A DNA stretch of 64,000 nucleotides from Liolophura sinensis (Eukaryota; Mollusca; Polyplacophora; Chitonida; Chitonidae): contig NC_088306.1 of NCBI RefSeq assembly GCF_032854445.1, positions 18,511,764 through 18,575,763 on the forward strand, in the 5' to 3' direction. Position 1 is the first letter of the stretch. Every line of letters begins with the position of its first letter. A program made the translations under genes and the position numbers. Shown one piece after another: positions 35,801 through 47,800 of the stretch. The notes below the pieces were generated by a model. That model searched no databases and was not told where the DNA came from. It was given only the letters and a program-made list of their open reading frames with translations.

Positions 35801-38800
35801 TGCAACACGTAGTATTACATGACACAGCATTACATTGTTATTCCACCTGATGCAGAACTTTACCACCACTGAAGCAGGCCAAATCTATACACATTGTGTT
35901 CATTTCGCTCAAACATTATTCTTTCCAGGACTGGCCCCAATAGCATGATTGGTAGAGCGTCCGCTTCGGGAACAGTAGATCCAAGGTCAATCCTGGGTTG
36001 TGTCACACCTAAGACTTTAAAAGAGGAAGTTGTAGCTTCCTCGCTTGGCATTCAAGCATTAAGGGGATAGTGCAGCGACTGGTTGACCCGATCAGTATAA
36101 TGGCTCGGGCAGGGAGGCTTACCGTGGAAATCCGTCCTGCAACAAGGAGGCATATTACACCTACATGCACCCTAAGGACTCCTTCGTCGTCATATGACTG
36201 TTGAGTACGACGTTTAACCCCAAGCACTCACTCACTCACTCATTCTTTCCACAGAAACTTGTAAGGTTACATGCTCAAATCCAGCTCTTGCTGGCTTGGC
36301 TACAGTCACTTTTATTCTGCAGGTTTGTCAGGTATCTGGCTAATGACGATTTACTTCATCCATGAAATAAACCCGAACGCCGCCATATAAGTGAAAAAAG
36401 AATCCATTTACAGCAAATAAAACTAGAATTTGGTTGACTGAAATACCCATCTTCCATGTCCTAACATTTCTAAAAATAAACGACAGAAAACTAAGGAAAT
36501 CTTAGAAGAAATGACAGGATGTCATGTTGCTTACTTTGGCTTAAAACAGATTGGTTCATGGGCCATTTGTGGTGTGATCTGATAGCACTACTGGTACATT
36601 CAGTTTGAATGGAAAATGTAACAATCAGAAGAGAATACGGCTAGTGTGCATGAAAGTACCATGCACAAGTTCAGCCGGCTAGTAAAATGTATGCTAATTA
36701 ACTCATTCGCTCTCGGGAGCGGCTTTAGCCACAGCCTAGCCATACCCCTTGGTCCTCGCGAGTGGCTCAAACCGCACATTTGATGGTACTTCATTTCCCC
36801 GCGAGCGGCTTGAACCGTATAAAACACTGTCTCTGACTGGTCTATGTTTGCAGGGAAACTGGGATTTTTTGGGAGCTAAACCAATCAAATACTGCCTTAT
36901 TAGACCCTATGGATGCCACACGAACTGTGTTTGTAGATTTTCATTGGTTGCAAGCGATAAAAAGGCGCGAAAAAATGTGGAGAAGATTCTACGACTTTCG
37001 TTGAGGCGTTTGTCGAAACGGCGGACTCGAGTACAGCCGACGATTTTGAGGGCTCTATGGATAAAGACATTTGAGAGGATTTCGATTTGGATATTTCGGT
37101 TTCAGATGTTAACAGTGACAGAGGAGAGTTTTCTGACAAAGAGGAATTAACTTTAGGTCAACTGCGCTCCAGATTAACGAGAGGCGCGAACCTAAACTAT
37201 CGGAAACTGTACCGGTAACAACAACAACGCAAACTATGGAAACGCAATTTTACTCAAATCGAGTGATACGTTGTTCTAATAAAGTGAATAATTTTATGTT
37301 TACATGCTTCACAGAGCAAAAATACCAAACTGCCACCGAATATCTGTTGGTGAAATTATCCAAAAATCATAAAACAAAAACTTTCAATTTTTTAGTGCAA
37401 AATTGTATTTCTGCTGTGGCCTGCTGGGGTCCAAGCGGTGATCAGGGTTGCAGTAGCGAGGGCTGTATGACGTGGTAACAAATGAGTTAAGTTGCGTCAA
37501 AATCGGTAAAGTAGTTTGGGAAGAGATGCATGAAAAAAATCGTGTCTACAGATAGACAGGGTGATTCCAGTAATTAGCCCCTAATAACTTTGAAGAGTAT
37601 AAATAGCAAATAAAATGGGCAAACCTATACATGTATTATATAAATTGATACATAGAGTACATACCGTAGCCGGGTCAACCAGCACCTGTGTCATGACCAG
37701 ATCTTTAGTGAATGGGATCTTCCTGATGGACAGTTCTTTCTGCCAGTTGTCTTGCAGTTTGGTGCGGAACTCCTGATTGAATGGTCCAGAGTAGGACAGG
37801 AAGCCAGTACAGAGCAGAACATCACCCACAAGCCTAACATGACATAAACACATATTTAGAGGAGTTATAATAATGCTTTATGTGTCATGAATCTGGATTA
37901 TAAACATCAACACTTATCAGGATACACAAATAATTCATAAATTTAATTCAATGATCAAGGTTTCACCTCACACTGAAGATCATTTCACCTCAGTGTACAA
38001 AGGTGGTCATGGGAAGAGAAAACCAAGCAGAGCCTGCAGAAATTCACCACCCTTAGCCATGGACCTCTGGCCTTCAAGCTGCAGACAACCAGAGGAGGCC
38101 GTGCTGGATTCGGGTTTGCCTCTTCAATGCTCAGTTCCAGCAAAGGATGACAATCTATCCTAAAGAACCTGTGAGGGCTCCAGAAATCATAAACTTTGCA
38201 TCCACATTTGAACCAGCCTTTCCTCTTTCCGAAGTGTTCAAAAACGAAAAAGACCTTCGGCTCCTGAATCTTTGATTTTTCTTCCTTTTTGCGTAGACCT
38301 CTGCTATCTCTAAGCTGTTCAATTTTACTGACCTGATCTGCGGTCTCTTTAAGAGCTGGGTCATACAATGTGGTGCAATGAACTGGGTCATACAATGTGG
38401 TGCAATGAACTGGGTCATACATGTGGTGCAATGAACTGGGTCATACAATGTGGTGCAATGTACTGGGTCATACAATGTGGTGCAATGAACTGGGTCATAC
38501 AATGTGGTGCAATGAACTGGGTCATACAATGTGGTGCAATGAACTGGGTTATACAATGTGGTGCAATGAACTGGGTCATACAATGTGGTGCAATGAACTG
38601 GGTCATACAATGTGGTGCAATGAACTGGGTCCAGTCACAAGTTACCTATCAATCTGTGACTTAAACTCTTTCCTCTGAGCAGTCCATCTGATTCTCTCTC
38701 CACCCAATCCTCCAATCAGCGCTGAGGCAGCATCCATCTTTTTCCTGCAGGATTCGGCATCATCCAGAAGGTCCTGGCCAATGTAATGCAACACTGATAT

Positions 38801-41800
38801 TTACTTCTTGTATTCAACATCACACTTAAGGATTTTTCAGAAACATACAAAAATGGGCAGATGGAGTTCAGGGTGCAAAGGGCACACCAATTTTGCTCTA
38901 TTCATCAAATTTTAATTAGTTTAAACCCTAACAGATACGGCGTAAGTTTTATTGGCATTTTCATAGTGGATTTACAGTTAAGAGGCATACTAGTTTTGTT
39001 TGTTTCACACATGAACAAATGAAGGGAGATAACCACAGGAGATATATTGACTTCAGCCATGAAAGACAGTTTAATTTATTAAAGCATGTATGCTTTGAAC
39101 TGAGATAAAGTAAGACACTGATTATAATAAGGTTAATTTGAAATTTCAAATTACGAATAAAACTGAATCATATTTTGATTGTAAAATTATCTAAGAATTA
39201 TTATGTAATAGTGGTATGTCACACTTGCAAGAAAGAGGGGCTTCCTGGGGCAGTATGGTTTACATTAAAGGCAGAGGAGGGGTTGGAGGGAGTAAATATC
39301 AGAACAGATAAAAGACACCATACAGTACGCCTTCAAATTGTAAGACATGTACCTTGTGGCAAAGTTCAATGGTGGACAGCTCACAACAAATTATGTATTC
39401 ACATATAATTATCAAGGATGTACAACTGACAGTAAACAACTTTTCATTGTATTACACAACAGAATTCAGTAGGCAGCAATTAATGATTGACCATACTCTG
39501 CTAATATTTGTTTCTGACAAACAATCCTCTCTGTTTAGACCCGCCTACCTGTTTTTCTTTCATGGCAGCATCATACACAGCCTGAACAACATCCAGTTCT
39601 TTCTGTTTCTCATCTAACTGGGCCTGAGCAGCTGCTAACTCAGTTTCTGCTGCATGCAATTTAGCTTCTTGTTGTGTCAGGTTTGCCTAAAAACACAGGA
39701 ACAAGTGTAATGGTGAAAGTACTTCCAGACAATTGAGGGCCAATCTTTATACTTTATGCATATATGCCTCTGGTGAGGGCAGTGTAAAAAACAAACAGTA
39801 TTTCAGTCCTCCAAAACAGCAATTCCTTAGAACCATGCTAGGAATTTAACAAACACAATGGTCCCTCTTCACTGAAGAAATAAAAACGTAATCTATTTCA
39901 TGATGAAGAAAAACATTTTCTTTTCACGCATGTGCTGTACAATCATGTATTTCTCTATACTGTAAAGTACTTATATTCACTGGAATTTATTTTCGTGGAT
40001 TTTCTCCACAAAATATGTTTGCTGGAATTCATTTTCGTGTATTTAAGAGAATACTGAAAAAAAATCTTAAAATCTTAAAATTGATACAAAAAAGATATAA
40101 CATGACCAAAATTATTCCAGTATCATCATGGGTGGCTTGAATACTTTGTTTCCAGCAGTGTCGCTAATCCTTGTGATCTGGACCAGAGATTAAAAAAATG
40201 GGGGATGGATTATCACTATGTAAGAAGATTACTTTCTCACCTACCCTGAGCAGTGCAGTCAATTCTTTTCAAACCATTGGTGAGTACTTCTAAACACCTG
40301 GCAAAGTGACCTATCACCTTTTGAGCAGCTCAACGCAAAACATATGAATTTTCAGATACCGCTAAGCTGTCAAACGGCCATTGTGTTGTTGTACACACTT
40401 CACAGTTTGTTAGAAGCTCACTCATTGGACCACAGGAGAGACACAGCCAATGGGACAGGGCACATGCTGGTATCTACTTTTCTTCCACTTTACCGGCATA
40501 GTGAACACTAATCAAACTAAAGACAAATGAACTCTTGCAACGGTTTATACCCACCAAGCCTTAGCACCAGTGTTTGTATATATTTAACCCCTATTTTCCC
40601 TTCCCTGTGTTAAATAATTTAGTTGGGTCATCAGGCTTTCTTAGCGCAACTCCCATCAACCTGGCAAAGATTTCACTTCATTATCACTACTACCTGCAGT
40701 ATATGATTCAATATTGGATATTTTCCACAGGAATTATTTTTCGAGGTAAATTACTGACACCGAAATCAGTGAAAAATTAATTCCACGTGAAAATTAAGTA
40801 CTTAACAGTATGTCAATACAGACCTAAGTAAATTCTCTCAGGTTGACCTTAACAGGAACGGAAAATTCAGACAGACCGAGCTCTATCTGTGTTCAATAAC
40901 CCATATGCATGTATCTTCAGGGCTTTTATACCTTCAATGGCAGGACCTCTTTGTTGATACCAAAGAAAAAGGCCATGGCAGTTGTCCAGGACAGCAGACC
41001 TGACACACTACCACAGACTTTCTTGGCTTGTTCTAGAGTGTAATCGTCCATGTTCTGGTAGACCTGCAGTAACTCCACAGTCTCTTCATTTATGCTGTCC
41101 TTAGGGAAAGACATGAGAGTTCCCAGAAAGCCAGAGCCACTCATCAGCTGGAAACAAAGGAAACAGTATGTCAGAATTGTCATAGTCATGTCATCCAAAA
41201 GAATCTGCATGTGTTCTGTGGGAGTGATGTCTCTTATCAAGAGCTGCATGGCTAACACAAGTAAGCATTAAGGTTACTAGAAACAAGGATTTCTTCAGGG
41301 GACCTCTGTGGCCGAGGGAGTTAGCACGCCAGAACGGCGCAATGACTCAGGAGCATCTCACCATGCTGACGTCTTCTCAAGCTGTACATGGGAAGGTGTG
41401 TCAGCAACCTCTTGATGGTCGTGGGTTTTCACCCGGGCTCTGCCTGGTTTCCTCCCACCATAATGCTTGCCAGTGTCATATAAGTGAAATATTCTTGAGT
41501 ATGGCGTAAAACACCAATCAAATAAATAAGTAAATTTAAAACCTATCCAATAGAAATGTTCTCACACAACTGTGTGTTTGGATCGCATGGCCATGGACAA
41601 ACCTTTAGAGATTCGCTCCAAGAGGGTTTAGGACAGGGTCTCTCTGGGTCAGGTGTGACAGAGTCAATCTTCCTTTGGAACAGGATGAGTACACAGTCCA
41701 TGATCCTCATAATCAGATGTGGGGGTTTACCCAGTTTCTTCACTGTGGAGATGTCAGCCGGCTTGATTGTCTGTAAACAACAAAGTTTCAGTAGTAAAGC

Positions 41801-44800
41801 TCTCACATGAAGAAAAGCATTTTGAAATTGAAAAGTTCTGGGAGAAAAAGACACATGGTAACCATGTCTTAATAACCTTGATCTGTTCACAGATTTTTCC
41901 TCACAGAAGAAATCTCCAGAGTAGGCTAATTCATTGGAAGACAATTATTTGAAACCAACTCTGCAGAAAGAAAAGACTGCAAAAGACAGGGTGAGCCAAA
42001 CCTTGTATCTTTACCATCGGAAAAGCTTACAGGTATGAAATATTTGTGACATAACTTCAAAACATATACTAATGAAAACAGTTAAATGGCTTGTGTAATA
42101 ATGAATTTGCCACAGAACAACCTGGTAAGGTTACATCCTACAGTACTACACCTCATTTCAGTTTCTCCCTATTATAAACATCATCTGCCTTCTTCAATAC
42201 AGATCAAATGATGTTATTTGCATGGACTGCAGCTCCATCATCTGATAATTGTTGTCCATAGAAGCCATTTTTCTTGTCCAAATCAATATGTGGTCTGCAA
42301 AATTTGTCTTTCTATATGATGGTAAAGTTATGATCAAATACAACAAATAATGCCTGATGCTTTGGACCAAATAGCCTCGTCATGCAGTATTTGTTAAATA
42401 TATTAGACTTTTGTGCTCCAGAAGATGAATATCATGTTTCATATTTATAAATACATTTCACATTTATATGAACTTTAATCACGAAAAAATTTTTGTATTG
42501 GGTAGTCCCTTACCTGGAGAGCAAGTTCTGCCTCCAAGAGAGCTGGCTTAGCAGCCTCTAACTTCTCCTCAGCGAATGCTTTCTCCACCGCAATCCATCC
42601 ACAATCCTCTGTGCCCTGTCCTTAACTTTCTGTACAGATGCCTTTACTTTCTCTGCTGCCTGAGCACTGACAGTCACCTCCTCCAGCACCTGTTACAGCA
42701 CACACAAACAATGGGATTTAATATAAAGCTTTTCAATAATTTCTGAAAGGCATGAAGTGTTTTTTTTCACAGAAACCTTACACAAACATGGAAAGTACAA
42801 ATTATAGTGTGTGATAGTGTGGAAGCCATGGAGGGGTATGGTGTTTCATGCTGAAACAAGGTATTTAGAGAATAACAGTAGCTTGCCTGATTGAGCAGTA
42901 AAACTGCATAATGTTCAATTCATGCTGTACATTCAAATATTGATCTCTAAACCAAGAATATTATCCTCTAAGTATATGGAGGATCTTGACATTAAATCAA
43001 CAAGACCAAACAAGAAAGGCCAAAATTATAATACTCTCACAACTATGACCTTTATCGTATGCATAATGATTGCAGAACAGTGACTTCATATGTTATGGAG
43101 TTGTAAATCATTGTGGTGGTAAAACACACTGTGAGGGACTTAGTGCACAACCTTACCACAGAGGTCTTTGATATACAAATCGTGAACTGCATTTGGCAAT
43201 CAATGCACTTGGGGTGGCAACTGCAACCCTGTGAATAGCTGAACAAAATGTTGAGCTATGTGGTAAGACTTTCCTGGTCTTTGATATGCGAATCGCTACT
43301 GATGATTGGCTTTCTATGTACTATGGGTGGCCACTGCTACCCTATGACTGGCCAAAAACTTTAACCAAACTGAACACCAATACCAAAAGCACCAATCACC
43401 CTATCACAATACCTCTCCTTACTTTGTACGGCGAGTTAATAAGTCATGAAGGGGAACAGTGTAGAAGACATATAGGGGAAGGGCATGGTGTGGATGCCAA
43501 GAACGGGCAAGGCGGAGAAGCCATGAAAGGGCATGTGGAGAATCCATGAAGGGGCATGATCATGATGTAGAAGCCATGAAGGGGCATGGTGTAGAAGCCA
43601 TGAATGGACAAGGGTAGAAGCCATGAAGGGGTATGCTGGAGAAGCTATGCAAGAGCATGGTGGTAGAAGCCATGAATGGACAAGGGGTAGAAGCCATGAA
43701 GGGTTATGCTGGAGAAGCTATGCAAGAGCATGGTGGTAGAAGCCATGAAGGGGCATGGTGTAGAAGCCATGAAGGGGCATGGTGTAGAAGCCATGAAGGG
43801 GCATGGTGGAGAAGCCATGAAGGGAACATGGTGGAGAAGCCATGAAGGGGCATGGTGTAGAAGCCATGAAGGGGTATGGTGTAGAAGCCATGAATGGACA
43901 AGGGGTAGAAGCCATGAAGGGGTATGCTGGAGAAGCTATGCAAGAGCATGGTGTAGAAGCCATGAAGGGGCATGGTGTAGAAGCCATGAAGGGGCATGGT
44001 GTAGAAGCCATGAAGGGGGCATGGTGGAGACGCCATGAAGGGGCATGGTGTAGAAGCCATGAAGGGGAATGAAGCCATAAATGGACAAGGTGTAGAAGCC
44101 ATGAACGGGCATGATGTAGAAGCCATGAAGGGGCATGGTGTAGAAGCCATCAAGGGGCATGGTGTAGAAGCCATGAAGGGGCATGGTGGAGACGCCATGA
44201 AGGGGTATGGTGTAGAAGCCATGAAGGGGCATGAAGCCATAAATGGACAAGGGGTAGAAGCCATGACCGGGCATGGCATAGAAGCCATGAAGGGGCATGG
44301 CGTAGAAGCCATGAAGGGGCATGGTGTAGAAGCCATGAAGGGGCATGGTGTAGAAGCCATCAAGGGGCATGGTGTAGAAGCCATCAAAGGGCATGGTGTA
44401 GAATCCATCAAGGGGCATGGTTGTAGAAGCCGGCAAGGGGCATGTTGTAGAAGCCATCAAGGGGCATGGTGTAGAAGCCAGAAATAAGGTTATGTTTTAC
44501 TTAAATTTCAGGCAAAATCCTGAGTTTTGCCAGAAAGCCATGACCAGACATTCTTCATTGGACCATTGTAAGAATGCATAGAGAGATCGTAGTACAATAG
44601 ATTGCAACTTGTTTTAGTGGCATTAGAAGTTGGCATGGAAGTACACTGGACAAGGCATTTGCTTATGAATTTACAACTTCTTGGTTTATTGTCACGACGT
44701 TTTGATGCAGATACTAGCATCGTTTATATCGACATGACAATAAACCAAGAAGTTGTATATCCATAAGCAATGCCTTGTCCAGTACAACAGATTGTAGACC

Positions 44801-47800
44801 CTACAACTGAGTTTACAATTGACTGTAAAAATATGTTGTGCCCCTTGCACAAAGGAATTGTAAGGCTATTGAAAATTTTTGAAGTTATGATCGTAGGCCA
44901 AATTTGACAAATTTGTACATGTAACCTGTGTAAATGGCAATGTACCAGTCAATAACTTTTCTTGTTTTCCTTTAAAAACAGTTTTTCACTATACTGATTC
45001 AGCAGCTGATAACAACATGAGGAAATATTCTCGGAATACCTTCAGTTTTTGAGATAATTACATTGCACATGTTTGCAAACTGAGTCAAAAAGTACTAACT
45101 TAGTCTATCTGAGGCAACGTGAGGCAAGTATTTGTACTTACTTTAATTTTGGGGAGACTGTGAATATTTACAACAGGGTCAACCTGATTGTAATTCTGAT
45201 TGTAAGTTAAACTACCGTATCTTATAACTCCTTCGTGCAAGAGGATGTCGACTGTAAGCTTAAGGTATGATCTAGATCTGAGTGATTTACAATCAACTTA
45301 GTGTTACGATCCCTTTATGAAAGCTTCCCCTGCATGAGAGAAAACTTTTATCTAAAGGACTTGAAGAACAAGTACCCTGTCAACAAAGACCAATACATTA
45401 TTCCATCTTAGAGGTTAAGCTTCAAAAAGGCCGGGAAAAAGATACCCTGTATATTACAAACTGTAGTCATACCTTATCAGCCTTTACATTAGCCACAGCC
45501 AACTCTTTCTCTTTGACAATCAGTTCTTTAGACAGCTGATCGACAGACTCGCTGGCCTCGATCAACTTCTCTAACCAGTGTTCATACGAGAGGCCAATCG
45601 TCAATGTGCTCGTGTTTCTCTTTGTAAACGGTCTTGTAGCCATCCAAGAAGGACAGTATGATTTTGGTGTGACATGAGTTTGACGACGGTACCTACCAGC
45701 ACAAAGAGAAGTGAAGAATTTTTTCTGCATCTTGACTGTATACATAGTGAGTTATAGTTCAAACCAAAAATGTATCTTCATGACTGACACGAACATTCTT
45801 ACACCTGTCAAATGGGTATATATGTATACCGTAACTTACATGCACGGAACGCCAAAAATCAATCAATATACATGTACAATCGTTATTTTTCAGTAAAAAT
45901 GTTGATTACTAAAAAATGTATCGTTTGTTTAATTTGTCATTTAAGTCTCCCAATCAATATTTCATCAGCCTAATCCATAATATATCAACATGTTGGGAGT
46001 TAAAATGGCGATATCAATTTTACTGCTACCAATTTAAAATTCAATCAAAATACTGAGGGATATAGATTCATGGAAATCAGGCAAATTAAACAATAAAAAT
46101 CCTGAAATATATTGATTTGAATGATATTAATTTATGAGTATGAAACCTTAAATTAAGAATGTGGAGGAGAAAGTCACATCTCTTCCAGGGGCAAATTAAA
46201 CCACACACTCTAATTATACACACATAATATATCCAGTTTTTCCTAGATAAAAAAAAAGTAAACAAAAAATGAGAATTTTCATGAGTAGATCCCCCTTTCC
46301 CTCAGATACTATGTGGTCCAGAATTGCAGGACAATGAGCAGTGAGGATACCTTTCAAAGTAACTGACACAGAAAGAAGCTACATTGTCATGGACCACACC
46401 CATGCTCTGCACCAGCTGGGACTTGACTTCAGGAGTACAGATGATGTTGAACGAGCTGAGGAAGTGGTTAGATACGGCGACCAGAGCGTCACGTGGCCAA
46501 CGAGAGAACCAGTCCATGTACATCCAGAGATGAGGCCTGGGAACATCAGTGAGCGGTTACGGAACTTTTCTCCTACCTGTACACAACCAACAAATCACAA
46601 CACACAAATTACAACACACAAAACTGACTTCACACCTTTGTACAGTACTTTACACACATAATACAAAAACAACATTGTAATGAATTCAGATAACAAGAAC
46701 TTAAGTGTATCCTTTGTATGGGTGTGTGTTTAAATAATCCTACAAATTCATTTAGCTATGAACATGTACAGACTGTGTTAAATGGAAAATCGAATATTTT
46801 CAGAACTGGCCATTTCTTAAAAAGTAAAACTGTTTCAAAAATGATAATATTTTCTTCAAACGAGAGACTTTGATTAATTTTTATTTCAGCAGTAGCTTTT
46901 ATTTCAAAACTGACCTTTTATTTCGAAAATGTTCCTACACACCCACCACTGTAAAATATAACCCTCAGAGTCAAATCACTTACGGGAGAGAAGCAGAGAA
47001 CGGTGTGGAGGTTATTACGGGCTCTGGAGATGAAGAAGTCATATAGGTTCTCCTGTGTCGGAGGTCGCTTTGGTTGTTCTTCCTTCATCACGCTAATCAG
47101 GTCCTGGGTGATCTCATCCAACTCATCTCGGGCAAACAGGTTGGAAACCTACATGTACATGTAAATGGTGTTCATCATCAAGGGATACGTGTACCTGATC
47201 TATTATGTTATCACTTTAGCAAAACTGAATAGACAACACTGAAAAAAGGACAAAATGATCAACCCTCAGGCTAATAAGGTGAACATAAATCAGGCAAAGA
47301 GACCAGAATACCTGTACATATATCTATTTACAGCAAGTACAGGTGGATTCACACCCTGTCTATTTTAAATTATTTCACCTGCCAACTGGATTTCTTCTAA
47401 TTTACAAAATAATCAGAATTATTCAAGGTAGTACAGATTTCTTGCCAAAACAATAAACGGTTGTTCTTAAGGAAAAAGGACAATACATGTAAGAAGTCGA
47501 CTGCAAAAATATGTGTATTTTACCATGTTCAGAATAATTATGAATGCATAGAAATAAAGACGTGTTCCCCCAATGACAATGATCCTTACACTCAGAGCCA
47601 TTTGTTCAAATAAATGTAATAATGTGTACATTACATTAGATAGTACAAAATGTTCTCACCCATTCTCGGCAACCATGGAACATTTTGTACCTTATGAAAC
47701 AAGCAGGTAATTCCTCGAGTCAAAATTCAAACAATAAAACTTGAAAAATTGAAAATGACAAAATAAAACTTGAAAGACACTAGCAAATACATTAATTATC

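Noticed and set aside
35932-36010. Possible tRNA gene
   Set aside because: Box A and box B are present but no clover-leaf with acceptor stem could be formed; followed by a SINE body and (ACTC)n tail.
36749-37150. 133-residue plus-strand frame
   Set aside because: It lies out of frame with the acidic transposase-like stretch inside the TTAA-flanked element and shows no domain of its own.
38155-38678. Open frames with repeated MWCNELGH or MTQFIAPHC
   Set aside because: 27-bp tandem repeat read in frame; it lies in a dynein intron.
43447-44487. Long plus- and minus-strand open frames ([16 protein letters not shown])
   Set aside because: Produced by a 24-bp minisatellite. Both strands are open simultaneously and no non-repeat domain is attached.
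47643-47690. 13-bp inverted repeat gtacaaaatgttc / gaacattttgtac
   Set aside because: Short, single occurrence, no sign of element ends or terminator function in an animal intron.
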